Shown piece after piece: positions 33,473 through 44,005 of a stretch of 64,000 bases of DNA (its first letter is position 1; every line of letters starts with the position of its first letter). Location of the stretch: positions 203,676 through 267,675 of the forward strand of contig NZ_LR722648.1 of assembly GCF_902500225.1 (NCBI RefSeq), in the 5' to 3' direction. This stretch comes from Buttiauxella massiliensis. GTDB taxonomy: Bacteria > Pseudomonadota > Gammaproteobacteria > Enterobacterales > Enterobacteriaceae. The position numbers and the translations under genes are program-made. Under the pieces are notes generated by a model. The model had not been told where the DNA came from and did no database searches. It saw only the letters and a program-made list of their open reading frames with translations.

Positions 33473-34372
33473 ATGTTTTCGGGATTGTTAATTATCTTAG
33501 TGCCGCTGATTATCGGTTATCTGATTCCTCTGAAACAAACCAGTCTGTTAAAGCTCATTAATCGCCTATTGAGCTGGATTGTGTATGTGATTTTATTTTT
33601 CATGGGCATCAGCCTCGCATTTCTCGATAACCTGGCAAGTAACCTGCTTGCAATCCTTCATTACGCTGCGGTCACCGTCGTGGTTCTGCTGTTATGTAAC
33701 GCAGCGGCGCTGCTTTGGCTTGAGCGTTCCATGCCATGGCGACACAATCACGAGCAAGAAAAACTCCCTTCACGAATTGCGATGGCGCTGGAATCACTAA
33801 AATTATGCTTCGTGGTGATAGCTGGTTTTCTACTTGGCCTGACTGGCTGGCCAATTCTGCATCACGCGACCGACGCCAGCGAATACACACTTATATTCCT
33901 GTTGTTGCTGGTTGGTATCCAACTGCGTAATAGCGGTATGACGTTAAAACAGATTGTGCTTAATCGGCGCGGTATGATCGTGGCAGTAGTCGTGGCACTG
34001 AGTTCACTTGCCGGTGGTGTTATCAACGCCTTTATTCTCGACCTACCGATTAAGACTGGTTTAGCGATGGCATCGGGATTCGGCTGGTATTCACTGTCGG
34101 GTATTTTGATGACTGAATCCTACGGACCAGTAATTGGTAGTGCGGCATTCTTTAATGACCTGGCGCGAGAGCTAATTGCCATCATGTTGATTCCCGGGCT
34201 AGTACGCCGTAGCCGTTCAACCGCCCTCGGGTTGTCTGGCGCAACGTCGATGGACTTCACCCTGCCTGTTTTACAGCGCAGCGGAGGGCTGGAAATTGTT
34301 CCAGCGGCGATTGTTCACGGATTCATCCTCAGCTTACTCACCCCGCTTCTCATGGCGTTTTTCGCTTCCTGA
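33473..34372 (+). CDS. lysO: L-lysine exporter LysO (YbjE)
   Basis: An inner-membrane protein of 299 residues that exports lysine in E. coli. It has about eight hydrophobic segments and the family's central blocks, PSRIAMALESLKLC and FGWYSLSGILMTES. A conserved acidic helix end (GSAAFFNDLARELIAI) lies in the second half. The frame is open back to 33353, but I chose the ATG at 33473 (MFSGLLIILVPL), because it starts the first helix and gives the E. coli length. The upstream part would be non-membrane and basic. lysO stands alone between aqpZ and hcp. Confidence 0.94.
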   Translation: MFSGLLIILVPLIIGYLIPLKQTSLLKLINRLLSWIVYVILFFMGISLAFLDNLASNLLAILHYAAVTVVVLLLCNAAALLWLERSMPWRHNHEQEKLPSRIAMALESLKLCFVVIAGFLLGLTGWPILHHATDASEYTLIFLLLLVGIQLRNSGMTLKQIVLNRRGMIVAVVVALSSLAGGVINAFILDLPIKTGLAMASGFGWYSLSGILMTESYGPVIGSAAFFNDLARELIAIMLIPGLVRRSRSTALGLSGATSMDFTLPVLQRSGGLEIVPAAIVHGFILSLLTPLLMAFFAS

Positions 34373-34379
34373 TACCTCA

Positions 34380-34407
34380 TTGGCGGTAGGTTTCTGCCGC
34401 CAAAATT
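34380..34407 (+). terminator. Terminator after lysO
   Basis: TTGGCGGTAG / CTGCCGCCAA stem with a four-base loop, followed by AATT, beginning eight bases after the stop. Confidence 0.65.
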
Positions 34408-34478
34408 GCGCTAAATCAATCTCCTTTTAAGTTGGATCAGAAATACCTTTTCCCTGTGCGGCACTGAGTATAGCCTTA

Positions 34479-34501
34479 AACATGTATATTAAATATAACT
34501 T
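34479..34501. promoter_or_regulatory. NsrR-like operator upstream of hcp
   Basis: The 23 bases fit the 11-1-11 NsrR palindrome (two AAGATGYATTT-type halves) at about 18 of 22 positions. Halves read AACATGTATAT and, on the other side, AAATATAACTT. NsrR is the nitric oxide-sensing repressor of hcp-hcr. The site ends 14 bases before the hcp start. Confidence 0.6.
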
Positions 34502-34515
34502 TAAAAGGTACGATC

Positions 34516-36168
34516 ATGTTTTGTGTGCAATGTGAACAAACAATCCGCACCCCTGCGGGCAACGGCTGCTCTTATGCTCAGGGCATGTGCGGGAAAACGG
34601 CTGAAACATCAGACCTACAAGATTTGTTGATCGCAACACTGCAGGGTTTATCTGCATGGGCACTGGCCGCACGTGAAGTCGGCATCATCAGTCATGAAGT
34701 TGATCACTTTGCACCGCGTGCCTTTTTCTCAACGCTGACCAACGTTAACTTCGACTCTCCGCGCATCGTTGGCTACGCCCGCGAAGCCATAATTGCGCGC
34801 GAAAGCCTGAAAGCTCGCACCCTCGCGATTAACCCAAACATTACCGTCACCAATCCAATGGCTGAGCTGCAACTGGTCAGCAACGATTTGGGCGACCTGC
34901 AGCGTCAGGCGGCTGAGTTCGCGCCAAACCGCGACAAAGCAGAAATTGGTGACGATATTCTTGGCCTGCGCCTGCTGTGCTTGTACGGCCTGAAAGGTGC
35001 GGCGGCGTATATGGAACACGCCCACGTTCTTGGCCAGTACGACAACGATATCTATGCGCAGTACCACAAAATTATGGCGTGGCTCGGCACTTGGCCTGCG
35101 GACATGGGCGCACTGCTTGAGTGCTCCATGGAAATCGGCCAGATGAACTTCAAAGTGATGAGCATTCTGGACCAGGGCGAAACCGAGAAATACGGTCACC
35201 CAACACCTACGCAAGTGAATGTGCGCCCAGTCGCTGGCAAATGTGTTTTGATTTCCGGCCATGATCTTAAAGATCTCTATAATCTGCTGGAACAAACTGA
35301 AGGCACAGGCGTAAACGTCTATACCCATGGCGAAATGCTGCCAGCGCATGGCTACCCGGAACTGCGCAAATTCAAACATTTGGTTGGTAACTACGGCAGC
35401 GGCTGGCAGAACCAGCAAAGCGAGTTCGCCCGCTTCCCTGGCCCAATCGTGATGACCTCAAACTGCATCATCAACCCGGAAGTCGGCTCATATACTGACC
35501 GTATCTGGACCCGTAGCATTGTCGGCTGGCCGGGCGTTAGCCACCTCGAAGGCGATGATTTCACATCAGTCATCACCCAGGCTACGCAAATGGCGGGCTT
35601 CCCATATAGCGAAATCGAACACCTGATTACTGTCGGCTTTGGCCGTCAGACGCTGCTGGGTGCGGCTGATACCCTTATTGACCTGGTTAGCCGTGAAAAA
35701 CTGCGCCACATCTTCCTTGTGGGCGGCTGTGACGGTGAACGCGGCGAGCGTAGCTACTTTACTGATTTCGCCACCAGCGTGCCGAAAGACTGCCTGATCC
35801 TGACACTTGCCTGCGGTAAATATCGCTTTAACAAACTGGACTTCGGCGATATTGAAGGACTGCCACGCCTGATCGATGCCGGTCAGTGTAACGATGCTTA
35901 CTCAGCAATCATTCTTGCTGTAACACTTGCTGAAAAACTCGGTTGTGGCGTGAACGACCTACCACTGAGCCTGGTGCTTTCGTGGTTTGAGCAAAAAGCG
36001 ATTGTTATCCTGCTGACCCTGCTGTCGCTGGGCGTCACCAATATCGTCGCCGGCCCTACCACACCGGCCTTCCTGACGCCAAATCTGTTGGCTGTGCTCA
36101 ATGAGAAATTTGGCCTGCGCGCCATCACGACTGTTGATGACGATATTAAACAGCTGATGGGTGCATAA
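34516..36168 (+). CDS. hcp: Hydroxylamine reductase / hybrid-cluster protein
   Basis: An iron-sulfur enzyme made under anaerobic nitrate or nitrite conditions that reduces nitric oxide (and in vitro hydroxylamine) and drives protein S-nitrosylation. The 550-residue protein has the N-terminal cysteine set Cys3, Cys6, Cys18, Cys25 (CX2CX11CX6C), the enterobacterial [2Fe-2S] type. Cluster-binding cysteines follow in VGGCDGERG and [10 protein letters not shown]. It starts behind TTAAAAGGTACG and an NsrR-like operator. hcr, its electron donor, follows nine bases later. Confidence 0.97.
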   Translation: MFCVQCEQTIRTPAGNGCSYAQGMCGKTAETSDLQDLLIATLQGLSAWALAAREVGIISHEVDHFAPRAFFSTLTNVNFDSPRIVGYAREAIIARESLKARTLAINPNITVTNPMAELQLVSNDLGDLQRQAAEFAPNRDKAEIGDDILGLRLLCLYGLKGAAAYMEHAHVLGQYDNDIYAQYHKIMAWLGTWPADMGALLECSMEIGQMNFKVMSILDQGETEKYGHPTPTQVNVRPVAGKCVLISGHDLKDLYNLLEQTEGTGVNVYTHGEMLPAHGYPELRKFKHLVGNYGSGWQNQQSEFARFPGPIVMTSNCIINPEVGSYTDRIWTRSIVGWPGVSHLEGDDFTSVITQATQMAGFPYSEIEHLITVGFGRQTLLGAADTLIDLVSREKLRHIFLVGGCDGERGERSYFTDFATSVPKDCLILTLACGKYRFNKLDFGDIEGLPRLIDAGQCNDAYSAIILAVTLAEKLGCGVNDLPLSLVLSWFEQKAIVILLTLLSLGVTNIVAGPTTPAFLTPNLLAVLNEKFGLRAITTVDDDIKQLMGA

Positions 36169-36177
36169 GGAGAAGCC

Positions 36178-37146
36178 ATGACTATGCCAACGCCACTGTG
36201 CCCGTACCGCATGCAGGTGCATCATATTCATCAGGAAACGCCGGATGTCTGGACGCTGTCGCTGATCAATCACGACTTTTATCCTTACAAGGCCGGGCAA
36301 TATGCACTGGTGAGTATTCGTGATAGCGATGAAACGCTACGGGCTTACACCATTTCTTCCACGCCGGGACTCAGCCCGTTCGTCACGCTGACCATCCGCC
36401 GTATCGAAAATGGCGTTGGTTCCGCATGGCTAACCCAGGACGTGAAACCCGGTGATTACCTCTGGCTGTCTGAAGGCCAGGGGGAATTTACCTGTGAAAA
36501 TCTCACCACCGACCGCTATCTGTTGATGGCAGCCGGTTGTGGCGTAACGCCAATTATGTCGATGCGCCGCTGGCTGGCAAAGCACCGCCCACAGGCCGAC
36601 GTGCAGGTTATTTATAACGTTCGCTCACCAGAAGATGTGATTTTTGCTGACGAATGGCGTGATTACCCGGTGACACTGGTGGCCGAGAATAACGCGACGC
36701 ACGGTTTCATCTCCGGGCGCATTACTCGCGAAATTCTGGCTTGCGTGCCGGATATTGCCTCGCGCACCGTCATGACCTGCGGCCCTGATCCGTATATGGA
36801 ATGGGTGGAAAAAGAAGTTCAGGCGTTAGGCGTGAGCGCATTTTATGCGGAGAAGTTCTTTACGCCGGTCGCCGCACCTGTCGAAAGCGGTTTGAAGTTC
36901 ACCACGTTAAAACCGCTGCGCGAGTTCTACGCGCCGGTAGGCAGCTCTCTGCTGGCGGCAATGGAAAGCAATAAAGTGCAAGTGAATGCAGCTTGTCGTG
37001 CAGGTGTTTGCGGCAGCTGTAAAACCAAAGTTGAGTCCGGTGAATACACCGTAAGCAGCACCATGACATTAACTGACGCAGAAGTTGCCAACGGTTATGT
37101 GCTGGCTTGTTGCTGCCACCCGCAAAGTGATTTAGTTCTCGCTTGA
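36178..37146 (+). CDS. hcr: NADH oxidoreductase HCR (Hcp reductase)
   Basis: Passes electrons from NADH to Hcp. The 322-residue protein has an FAD-binding barrel domain (RAYTISSTPG), a NAD-binding domain (MAAGCGVTPIMSM and TCGPDPYME), and a C-terminal plant-type [2Fe-2S] ferredoxin domain with CRAGVCGSC and a distal cysteine in VLACCCHP. It starts after AAGGAGAAGCC, nine bases beyond hcp; the pair is an operon. A hairpin terminator follows. Confidence 0.96.
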   Translation: MTMPTPLCPYRMQVHHIHQETPDVWTLSLINHDFYPYKAGQYALVSIRDSDETLRAYTISSTPGLSPFVTLTIRRIENGVGSAWLTQDVKPGDYLWLSEGQGEFTCENLTTDRYLLMAAGCGVTPIMSMRRWLAKHRPQADVQVIYNVRSPEDVIFADEWRDYPVTLVAENNATHGFISGRITREILACVPDIASRTVMTCGPDPYMEWVEKEVQALGVSAFYAEKFFTPVAAPVESGLKFTTLKPLREFYAPVGSSLLAAMESNKVQVNAACRAGVCGSCKTKVESGEYTVSSTMTLTDAEVANGYVLACCCHPQSDLVLA

Positions 37147-37153
37147 TCCACTC

Positions 37154-37182
37154 GTGCCACTCAGATGCTGAGTGGCACTTTC
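37154..37182 (+). terminator. Terminator after hcr
   Basis: GTGCCACTCA / TGAGTGGCAC stem with a five-base loop, followed by TTTCT. Confidence 0.8.
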
Positions 37183-37249
37183 TGCCCTGCCTCTTCTGTT
37201 TCCTTGACTAAGCTTGTTTACGTTAACTGAATCGTGACAAGGAGAACCA

Positions 37250-38971
37250 ATGAAACAGACCGTAGCAGCTTACCTGGCAAAAACGCTTGAAAGTGCAGGT
37301 GTAAAACGAATCTGGGGCGTCACGGGGGATTCCCTTAATGGACTTAGCGACAGCCTTAACCGCATGGGTACCATTCAATGGATGCCGACACGCCATGAAG
37401 AAGTCGCCGCTTTTGCCGCAGGCGCAGAAGCCCACCTATCAGGTGAACTGGCGGTGTGTGCGGGTTCCTGTGGCCCCGGCAACCTACATTTAATCAATGG
37501 TCTGTTCGACTGCCACCGTAACCGCGTCCCGGTGCTGGCCATTGCCGCGCATATTCCATCGAGCGAAATCGGCAGCGGTTATTTCCAGGAAACCCATCCC
37601 GAAGAGTTGTTCCGCGAATGCAGCCATTATTGCGAGCTGGTGTCATCCCCGGAACAAATCCCCCAGGTACTGGCGATTGCGATGCGCAAAGCGGTATTAA
37701 ACCGTGGCGTTTCGGTCGTGGTCTTGCCCGGCGACGTAGCACTTAAACCCGCCCCGGAAACCGCCAGCACGCACTGGTATCCGGCACCACAACCAATTAT
37801 TGTGCCACCCCATGACGAACTGAAAAAACTGGCGCAATTGCTGCGTTATAACGACAACATCGCGCTGATGTGCGGCAGCGGTTGTGCGGGTGCGCATGAA
37901 GAACTGGTGCAGTTTGCCGCCACGCTTAAAGCGCCGATTGTTCACGCACTGCGCGGCAAAGAACACGTTGAATACGATAACCCTTACGATGTTGGCATGA
38001 CCGGGCTAATCGGCTTTTCATCAGGTTTCCATACCATGATGAACGCCGACACGCTGATCCTGCTCGGTACCCAATTCCCCTATCGCGCCTTCTACCCGAC
38101 CGATGCAAAAATCATTCAGATTGATATCAACCCCGGCAGCATCGGTGCGCATAGCAAAGTCGATATGGCGCTGGTCGGCGATATTAAAGCCACACTTGCG
38201 GCACTCATTCCGCTACTGGAAGAAAAAACCGACCGCAGCTTCCTCGACAAAGCGCTGGATAATTACCGTGAAGCGCGGGAGAGCCTCGACGAACTGGCTC
38301 AACCCGGCGATAGCGACGTGGTTCACCCGCAATACGTTGCACAGCAAATCAGCCATTACGCCGATGAAGATGCCATTTTCACCTGCGATGTCGGCACCCC
38401 CACCGTGTGGGCTGCGCGATATCTGAAAATGAACGGTAAACGCCGTCTGATAGGTTCGTTTACCCACGGTTCAATGGCGAACGCCATGCCACAGGCGCTG
38501 GGCGCAAAAGCGACCGCACCAGACCGGCAAGTTATCGCCATGTGCGGCGATGGCGGTTTCAGCATGCTGATGGGGGATTTTCTCTCGGTCGTGCAGATGA
38601 AACTGCCGATCAAAATTGTGGTGTTTAACAACAGCGTGCTGGGTTTTGTGGCAATGGAAATGAAAGCCGGCGGCTACCTGACAGACGGTACGGAACTTCA
38701 CGACACGAACTTTGCCAATATCGCCAATGCCTGCGGGATCACCGGTATTCGTGTTGAAAAAGCGGCCGACCTGGATAATGCCTTGCAACGAGCCCTAAGC
38801 ATTGACGGCCCGGTGTTGGTGGATGTGGTGGTTGCCAAAGATGAACTGGCAATTCCACCGCAAATCAAACTCGAACAGGCCAAAGGGTTCAGCCTGTATA
38901 TGCTGCGCGCCATTATCAGCGGGCGCGGTGATGAAGTTATCGAACTGGCGAAAACGAATTGGTTCCGGTAA
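37250..38971 (+). CDS. poxB: Pyruvate dehydrogenase (ubiquinone) / pyruvate oxidase
   Basis: A peripheral membrane flavoprotein that decarboxylates pyruvate to acetate and CO2 and reduces ubiquinone; in E. coli it belongs to the RpoS-controlled stationary-phase set. The 573-residue protein has the three-domain thiamine diphosphate fold. The catalytic glutamate lies in [13 protein letters not shown] near residue 50, and the TPP motif [12 protein letters not shown] near 433-444, ending in NNS. The C-terminal ~25 residues form the amphipathic membrane-binding helix. ACAAGGAGAACC precedes the ATG. ltaE follows after 38 bases. Confidence 0.96.
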   Translation: MKQTVAAYLAKTLESAGVKRIWGVTGDSLNGLSDSLNRMGTIQWMPTRHEEVAAFAAGAEAHLSGELAVCAGSCGPGNLHLINGLFDCHRNRVPVLAIAAHIPSSEIGSGYFQETHPEELFRECSHYCELVSSPEQIPQVLAIAMRKAVLNRGVSVVVLPGDVALKPAPETASTHWYPAPQPIIVPPHDELKKLAQLLRYNDNIALMCGSGCAGAHEELVQFAATLKAPIVHALRGKEHVEYDNPYDVGMTGLIGFSSGFHTMMNADTLILLGTQFPYRAFYPTDAKIIQIDINPGSIGAHSKVDMALVGDIKATLAALIPLLEEKTDRSFLDKALDNYREARESLDELAQPGDSDVVHPQYVAQQISHYADEDAIFTCDVGTPTVWAARYLKMNGKRRLIGSFTHGSMANAMPQALGAKATAPDRQVIAMCGDGGFSMLMGDFLSVVQMKLPIKIVVFNNSVLGFVAMEMKAGGYLTDGTELHDTNFANIANACGITGIRVEKAADLDNALQRALSIDGPVLVDVVVAKDELAIPPQIKLEQAKGFSLYMLRAIISGRGDEVIELAKTNWFR

Positions 38972-39009
38972 AACAGTTCTTTAATTGAGGACATTAATAA
39001 GGACCGACC

Positions 39010-40011
39010 GTGATTGACTTGCGCAGCGACACCGTAACCCGCCCGAGCGAAGAAATGCTCAAACGTATGATGGCAGCCCCCACTGGCGATGACGTTTACG
39101 GTGATGACCCAACGGTCAACGAACTACAAGATTACGCCGCCAAACTCAGCGGCAAAGAAGCCGCGCTATTTCTGCCAACCGGCACTCAGGCAAACCTGGT
39201 GGCGCTGCTGAGCCATTGCGAACGTGGTGAAGAGTATATTGTTGGGCAACTTGCCCACAATTATCTCTACGAAGCCGGCGGCGCTGCGGTTTTAGGCAGT
39301 ATTCAACCGCAACCGATTGACGCTAACCCGGACGGTTCGCTGCCGCTTGATAAAGTAGCCGCGAAAATCAAACCTGACGATATCCACTTTGCGCGAACCA
39401 AACTGCTCAGCCTTGAAAACACCCATAATGGCAAAGTTTTGCCGCGCGAGTATTTGAAGCAAGCCTGGGAATTTAGCCGCAATCACAACCTGGCTTTGCA
39501 CGTTGACGGCGCACGTATCTTTAATGCCGTGGTGGAATATGGCTGTACGCTCGAAGAAGTGATGCGCTACTGCGATACCTTCACGATTTGCCTCTCTAAA
39601 GGACTTGGAACACCGGTCGGTTCGCTGTTAGTCGGCAGCCATGAGTACATCAAGCGTGCAACACGCTGGCGTAAAATGGTCGGTGGTGGCATGCGTCAGG
39701 CGGGAATTCTGGCGGCGGCGGGTTTATACGCGCTGGAGAATAACGTGCAACGCCTGAAAGAGGATCACGCCAACGCCCATTGGCTGGCTGGCGAATTGCG
39801 TGAAATCGGTGTTGATGTCTCTCGTCAGGATACCAATATGGTGTTTGTCCGCGTGCCGGTTGAACAAGCAGAAAGCCTCGGTAAATTCATGAAAGAACGC
39901 GGTGTTTTGATGAGTGCAGGCCCGGTAACTCGCCTGGTGATTCACCTTGATGTGAACCGTGAGCAGTTGGCCGAAGTGGTTTCTCACTGGCAGACTTTTT
40001 TACAACGCTAA
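39010..40011 (+). CDS. ltaE: Low-specificity L-threonine aldolase
   Basis: A PLP enzyme that cleaves L-threonine and L-allo-threonine to glycine and acetaldehyde. The 333-residue protein starts [15 protein letters not shown] after the initiator, as is typical of the family, and has the PLP lysine at residue 197 in [27 protein letters not shown] segment carries the aspartate that pairs with the pyridine nitrogen. It lies in a tight run with poxB, ybjT and ybjS. Identification is secure. Confidence 0.96.
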   Translation: MIDLRSDTVTRPSEEMLKRMMAAPTGDDVYGDDPTVNELQDYAAKLSGKEAALFLPTGTQANLVALLSHCERGEEYIVGQLAHNYLYEAGGAAVLGSIQPQPIDANPDGSLPLDKVAAKIKPDDIHFARTKLLSLENTHNGKVLPREYLKQAWEFSRNHNLALHVDGARIFNAVVEYGCTLEEVMRYCDTFTICLSKGLGTPVGSLLVGSHEYIKRATRWRKMVGGGMRQAGILAAAGLYALENNVQRLKEDHANAHWLAGELREIGVDVSRQDTNMVFVRVPVEQAESLGKFMKERGVLMSAGPVTRLVIHLDVNREQLAEVVSHWQTFLQR

Positions 40012-40027
40012 ACAGAGGTCACGGACG

Positions 40028-41470
40028 ATGACACAGCCACAAAACATTCTGGTGCTCGGTGCTAGCGGCTATATAGGCCAACATCTGGTGCCAAAGCTTG
40101 CCGCTGCCGGACATCATGTTACTGCAGCGGCAAGACGTGTCGAGTGGCTGGAGAAACAACCCTGGCCGGGAGTCGTTTGCCGCCATGTCGATTTACAATG
40201 GCCGGGAGCGCTTCCCGCACTGCTGGAAAACATCGATACCCTTTACTACCTGGTACATAGCATGGGCGACGGCGCTGATTTTGTTGCCCATGAACGCCAG
40301 ACTGCGCTCAATTTGCGTGATGCACTACGAGAACATCCGGTAAAGCAGCTTATCTTTCTGAGCTCACTGCAAGCTGCCGAAGGTGACGGTGATTCCGCAC
40401 ACCTGCGCGCTCGCCAGCTCACCGCCGATATACTGCGTGATGCTGGAGTTCCGGTAACTGAAGTTCGGGCCGGCATTATTGTTGGCGCAGGTTCTGCCGC
40501 CTTCGAAGTCATGCGCGATATGGTTTATAACCTACCGGTACTCACGCCCCCACGTTGGGTGCGCTCGCGCACCACACCTATCGCACTCGAAAACTTGCTG
40601 CATTATTTGACTGAACTACTCAATCATCCATCACAGGAAAATCGTGTTTTCGAAGCCGCCGGCCCGGAAGTACTAAGCTATCAGCAGCAGTTCGAGCGCT
40701 TTATGGCAATTAGCGGTAAACGTCGCCCTCTTATCCCCATTCCGTTGCCGACCAGTTGGATCTCGGTCTGGTTCCTGAACATGATCACTTCGGTGCCACC
40801 AACGATTGCTAAAGCGCTGATCCAGGGGTTGAAGCACGATCTGCTGGCCGAGGATCGTGAACTTCGCGCGTTGATCCCGCAAAAGTTACTTACCTTTGAT
40901 GATGCCGTTCGTGCAACGCTTGAAGATGAACACAAACTCGCTAATTCGCAGGACTGGGGTTATGACGCCCAGGCATTTGCCCGTTGGAGACCAGATTACG
41001 GTTACTTCCCCAAGCAAGCGGGCTGCACGCTAAAAACAAGCGCTGAGTTGGCAGATTTGTGGCAAGTAGTTAATCAGATAGGTGGGAAAGAGGGGTATTT
41101 CTTCGGCAATATTTTGTGGAAAACCCGTGGTTATATGGATCTATTAGTCGGGCATCGGCTGGCAAAAGGCCGCCCTGACAGACCAATGCTTGAAGTAGGC
41201 GACCATGTAGATAGCTGGAAAGTGATTATTGTTGAGCCACAAAAAGAGCTTACATTGTTGTTTGGTATGAAAGCGCCGGGACTTGGGCGGCTTTCCTTCA
41301 CACTGCGTGACCACGGTAAGTATCGAACGCTGGATGTTCGTGCCTGGTGGCACCCCCATGGAACCGCAGGTTTGTTCTACTGGTTGATAATGATCCCCGC
41401 TCATCTGTTCATTTTTCGAGGTATGGCCCGCCGGATTTGCCAACTTTCCGAACGAGCTTCCCCACAATAA
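40028..41470 (+). CDS. ybjT: SDR/NAD(P)-binding epimerase-like protein YbjT (DUF2867)
   Basis: A 480-residue protein with an N-terminal NAD(P)-binding Rossmann domain ([17 protein letters not shown]) of the atypical short-chain dehydrogenase type. A C-terminal DUF2867 part follows, with a terminal hydrophobic stretch ([16 protein letters not shown]) that may attach it to the membrane. Its substrate is unknown. I chose the ATG at 40028, sixteen bases after ltaE, because the frame before it would overlap ltaE and lacks the Rossmann start. Its last two codons and stop lie inside the left end of an ERIC element. Confidence 0.9.
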   Translation: MTQPQNILVLGASGYIGQHLVPKLAAAGHHVTAAARRVEWLEKQPWPGVVCRHVDLQWPGALPALLENIDTLYYLVHSMGDGADFVAHERQTALNLRDALREHPVKQLIFLSSLQAAEGDGDSAHLRARQLTADILRDAGVPVTEVRAGIIVGAGSAAFEVMRDMVYNLPVLTPPRWVRSRTTPIALENLLHYLTELLNHPSQENRVFEAAGPEVLSYQQQFERFMAISGKRRPLIPIPLPTSWISVWFLNMITSVPPTIAKALIQGLKHDLLAEDRELRALIPQKLLTFDDAVRATLEDEHKLANSQDWGYDAQAFARWRPDYGYFPKQAGCTLKTSAELADLWQVVNQIGGKEGYFFGNILWKTRGYMDLLVGHRLAKGRPDRPMLEVGDHVDSWKVIIVEPQKELTLLFGMKAPGLGRLSFTLRDHGKYRTLDVRAWWHPHGTAGLFYWLIMIPAHLFIFRGMARRICQLSERASPQ

Positions 41471-41578
41471 TTCGAGTTGCAGGAAGGCGGCAACGTAGTG
41501 AATCCCCAGGAGCTTACATCAGTAAGTGACTGGGGTGAGCGAGGAAGCCAACGCACATGCAACTTGAAGTATTAAGGG
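41461..41578. repeat. ERIC element between ybjT and ybjS
   Basis: Contains the well-known core GTGAATCCCCAGGAGCTTAC and AAGTGACTGGGGTGAGCG (the targets of ERIC-PCR primers). The terminal inverted repeats are CCCACAATAATTCGAGTTGC (left) and, read inward from the right, CCCTTAATACTTCAAGTTGC. It overlaps the ybjT stop codon. Confidence 0.9.
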
Positions 41579-41693
41579 GAATGGCACATAAAGTTCGTTA
41601 ACTCCTCCTAAACTTTGGCTTTCCCCATTGCAAGCGCCGCCATTTCACGGAAAAATGCGCAGCGTAAATCTCAATTATCATGAGTTGGTCGAC

Positions 41694-42701
41694 ATGAAGG
41701 TACTGGTAACGGGCGCCACCAGCGGTTTAGGCCGAAACGCGGTCGAATTTCTTCGCGCAAAAGGCATCAGCGTTCGGGCAACTGGTCGTAATGAGGCCAT
41801 GGGCAAACTGCTGGAAAAAATGGGTGCAGAGTTTGTTCATGCAGACCTGACCGATCTGGTTTCTTCGCAGGCTAAAGTGATGCTGGCCGATGTCGATACG
41901 CTTTGGCATTGCTCAAGCTTTACCTCTCCGTGGGGAACACAGGAAGCATTCGATCTCGCCAACGTCCGCGCCACTCGCCGTTTAGGTGAATGGGCCGTTG
42001 CCTGGGGGGTGCGCAACTTCGTGCATATTTCCTCGCCGTCGCTCTATTTTGATTACCATCACCATCGCAATATCAGCGAAGAGTTTCGGCCGGTCCGTTT
42101 TGCTAACGAATTTGCTCGCAGCAAAGCCGCCAGCGAAGAAGTGATTCAACTGTTAGCGCAGTCAAATCCACATACACGTTTCACGATTCTGCGCCCGCAA
42201 AGCTTATTTGGTCCGCATGACAAAGTCTTTTTCCCACGTCTGGTGCAGATGATGCGTCACTATGGCAGCGTGCTGTTGCCACGCGGAGGTGAGGCGATGG
42301 TGGATATGACTTATATCGAAAATGCGGTGCATGCGATGTGGCTTGCCACGCAGTGTGAAACGCAGCCGTCAGGCCGGGCGTACAACATCACGAATATGGA
42401 AGCTCGTCCTCTACGCGTTATCGTGCAGAAATTGATTGATGAGTTAGAGATTAAATGCCGGATTCGTTCCGTGCCCTACCCTATGCTGGATGTGATTGCC
42501 CGCAGCATGGAGCGTCTGGGTAGCAAGTCAGCAAAAGAACCGGTGCTGACTCACTATGGTGTGTCGAAGCTGAATTTTGATTTAACGCTGGATACGACTC
42601 GAGCTGAGACCGAATTAGGCTATAAACCGATTATCACCCTTGATGAAGGTATTCGTCGTACCGCGCTTTGGCTGCGCGACCACGGTACGCTGCACCGCTA
42701 A
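41694..42701 (+). CDS. ybjS: NAD(P)-dependent epimerase/dehydratase-like protein YbjS
   Basis: A 335-residue extended short-chain dehydrogenase with the glycine motif [14 protein letters not shown] at the N-terminus. The middle has [15 protein letters not shown] and [13 protein letters not shown], where a YX3K-type catalytic pair would be expected; a Phe-Ala-Arg-Ser-Lys reading suggests the tyrosine is replaced. The substrate is unknown. I chose the ATG at 41694, which starts the Rossmann strand ([11 protein letters not shown]). An ERIC element in the 223-base gap now separates it from ybjT. It is convergent with amiD. Confidence 0.91.
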   Translation: MKVLVTGATSGLGRNAVEFLRAKGISVRATGRNEAMGKLLEKMGAEFVHADLTDLVSSQAKVMLADVDTLWHCSSFTSPWGTQEAFDLANVRATRRLGEWAVAWGVRNFVHISSPSLYFDYHHHRNISEEFRPVRFANEFARSKAASEEVIQLLAQSNPHTRFTILRPQSLFGPHDKVFFPRLVQMMRHYGSVLLPRGGEAMVDMTYIENAVHAMWLATQCETQPSGRAYNITNMEARPLRVIVQKLIDELEIKCRIRSVPYPMLDVIARSMERLGSKSAKEPVLTHYGVSKLNFDLTLDTTRAETELGYKPIITLDEGIRRTALWLRDHGTLHR

Positions 42702-42723
42702 CCCCGTTATCCTTCAAGTCTAA

Positions 42724-42742
42724 GCCAGGGTCTAACCCTGGC
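42724..42742. terminator. Bidirectional hairpin between ybjS and amiD
   Basis: GCCAGGG and CCCTGGC pair around a five-base loop. The hairpin covers the amiD stop codon, so it ends both convergent messages only weakly; there is no long T run. Confidence 0.45.
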
Positions 42743-43577
42743 CATATTTCTCGAGCAACGCTTGTGCAATGGATTCAGTTTGCGCATCCGGCAGGCCGGA
42801 ATATTCTTTTGGCCGGAAGTGCATCTGGAAAGCCTGAATCACTCTTTTTTGCTGTTCCGACGACATTTCAGGCGTCACCTGATAACCATAACGCGATAGC
42901 AAATCGAGCAAACCTCGCTTATCCACAGGCTGGTATGGTCCACGGCCATTCAGGTAAAAGGCCACTCTGTTTGCATCCGGCCAGGCACCTACACCCTGCT
43001 GTGCCAGTTGCTGCCACGGGAAGAGTGGGCCGGGATCAACTTTACGCTGCGGGGCAATATCCGCATGTGCGACCACGTTTTGCGGTTGGATTTGATAACG
43101 AGCGATAATCACTTTCGCCAATCTCTCCAGCGCCGAGATCTGCGCTGGGTTGAATGGATAAAACTGCTTTACACGGCCCTGGCGCGTAAAACCTTTATTC
43201 TCCAGCTCAATACCAATCGAAGTGTCATTAATGCGCGTAGCGCCGCGCCAGAAGCTCACACCTGCATGCCACGCTAATTCACTTTCAGGCACTAATTGCC
43301 AGATAACCGGTTTGCCGCCAGATGTCGGTGGTGTATCGGGAATCAAATAGTGAGAACTGACATTTTGTTCAGTTAAAGTAGTTAGCGAACCGGCAAAATC
43401 ATCGGCGGTGTAGTGAATAACCAACACTTTTACACGTGGATAGGCATTCCTCGCAGTGTGGCTGGTGTCGACTATATAATCGCCTTTATCGACAACGTTT
43501 TTTTCAGCAACTTCAGGCTTGCTGGCACACCCCGCGAGCAAAAGCGCGATTAAAAATGCGGCCAGGCGATCTTTCAT
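42732..43577 (-). CDS. amiD: N-acetylmuramoyl-L-alanine amidase AmiD (lipoprotein)
   Basis: An outer-membrane lipoprotein that cleaves the amide bond in peptidoglycan and anhydro-muropeptides, using zinc. The 281-residue precursor has a lipobox LLLAGC. The amidase_2 domain carries zinc ligands in VLVIHYTADDF and VVAHADIAPQRK, and a C-terminal peptidoglycan-binding helical domain follows. I chose the ATG at 43577, which overlaps the ybjQ stop as TGATG; a GTG two codons upstream is possible. The coupling with ybjQ suggests one transcript. Confidence 0.93.
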   Translation of the reverse strand: MKDRLAAFLIALLLAGCASKPEVAEKNVVDKGDYIVDTSHTARNAYPRVKVLVIHYTADDFAGSLTTLTEQNVSSHYLIPDTPPTSGGKPVIWQLVPESELAWHAGVSFWRGATRINDTSIGIELENKGFTRQGRVKQFYPFNPAQISALERLAKVIIARYQIQPQNVVAHADIAPQRKVDPGPLFPWQQLAQQGVGAWPDANRVAFYLNGRGPYQPVDKRGLLDLLSRYGYQVTPEMSSEQQKRVIQAFQMHFRPKEYSGLPDAQTESIAQALLEKYGQG

Positions 43578-43897
43578 CAACACGTTTTCACCGCGGTGCC
43601 AGTGACGCTCACCATCAACATGCTGCCATCTTTGCCCACTGTTTCGTAGTCGATATCAATACCCACCACGGCGTTAGCTCCCAGGCTTTCTGCCTGCTCC
43701 TGCAATTCTCTAAACGCTATCTCACGCGCTTTGCGCAGCTCTTTTTCGTAAGCACCGGAACGGCCACCGACGATATCGCGCACGCCAGCAAAAAAATCAC
43801 GGAAAATATTGGCACCCAGAATCGCTTCCCCAATCACCACACCACAATATTCCGTGATGCTCTGCCCTTCAAGCGTAGGGGTTGTTGTAAATTGCAT
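43577..43897 (-). CDS. ybjQ: UPF0145/YbjQ family protein
   Basis: A 106-residue cytosolic protein of the YbjQ family (heavy-metal-binding-like fold, forms pentamers in structures). Its function is unknown. It carries the family hallmarks [27 protein letters not shown] and [14 protein letters not shown] chose the ATG at 43897 because GAGAGGAGAAGC precedes it and the length matches. The amiD start overlaps its stop codon. It is divergent from ybjP. Confidence 0.93.
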   Translation of the reverse strand: MQFTTTPTLEGQSITEYCGVVIGEAILGANIFRDFFAGVRDIVGGRSGAYEKELRKAREIAFRELQEQAESLGANAVVGIDIDYETVGKDGSMLMVSVTGTAVKTC

Positions 43898-44005
43898 AAG
43901 CTTCTCCTCTCTTTGTATCAACATCTTAGCGCATAAACCCGCCACGCATTTTGACAGCGATACGCTATGCTAAGTTAGTCCTCCTGAGAAGATAAGGAAA
44001 TAAAA

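Noticed and set aside
34729-35418. A 229-codon open frame on the minus strand opposite hcp
   Set aside because: It lies wholly inside the well-supported hcp gene and shows no domain or start signal.
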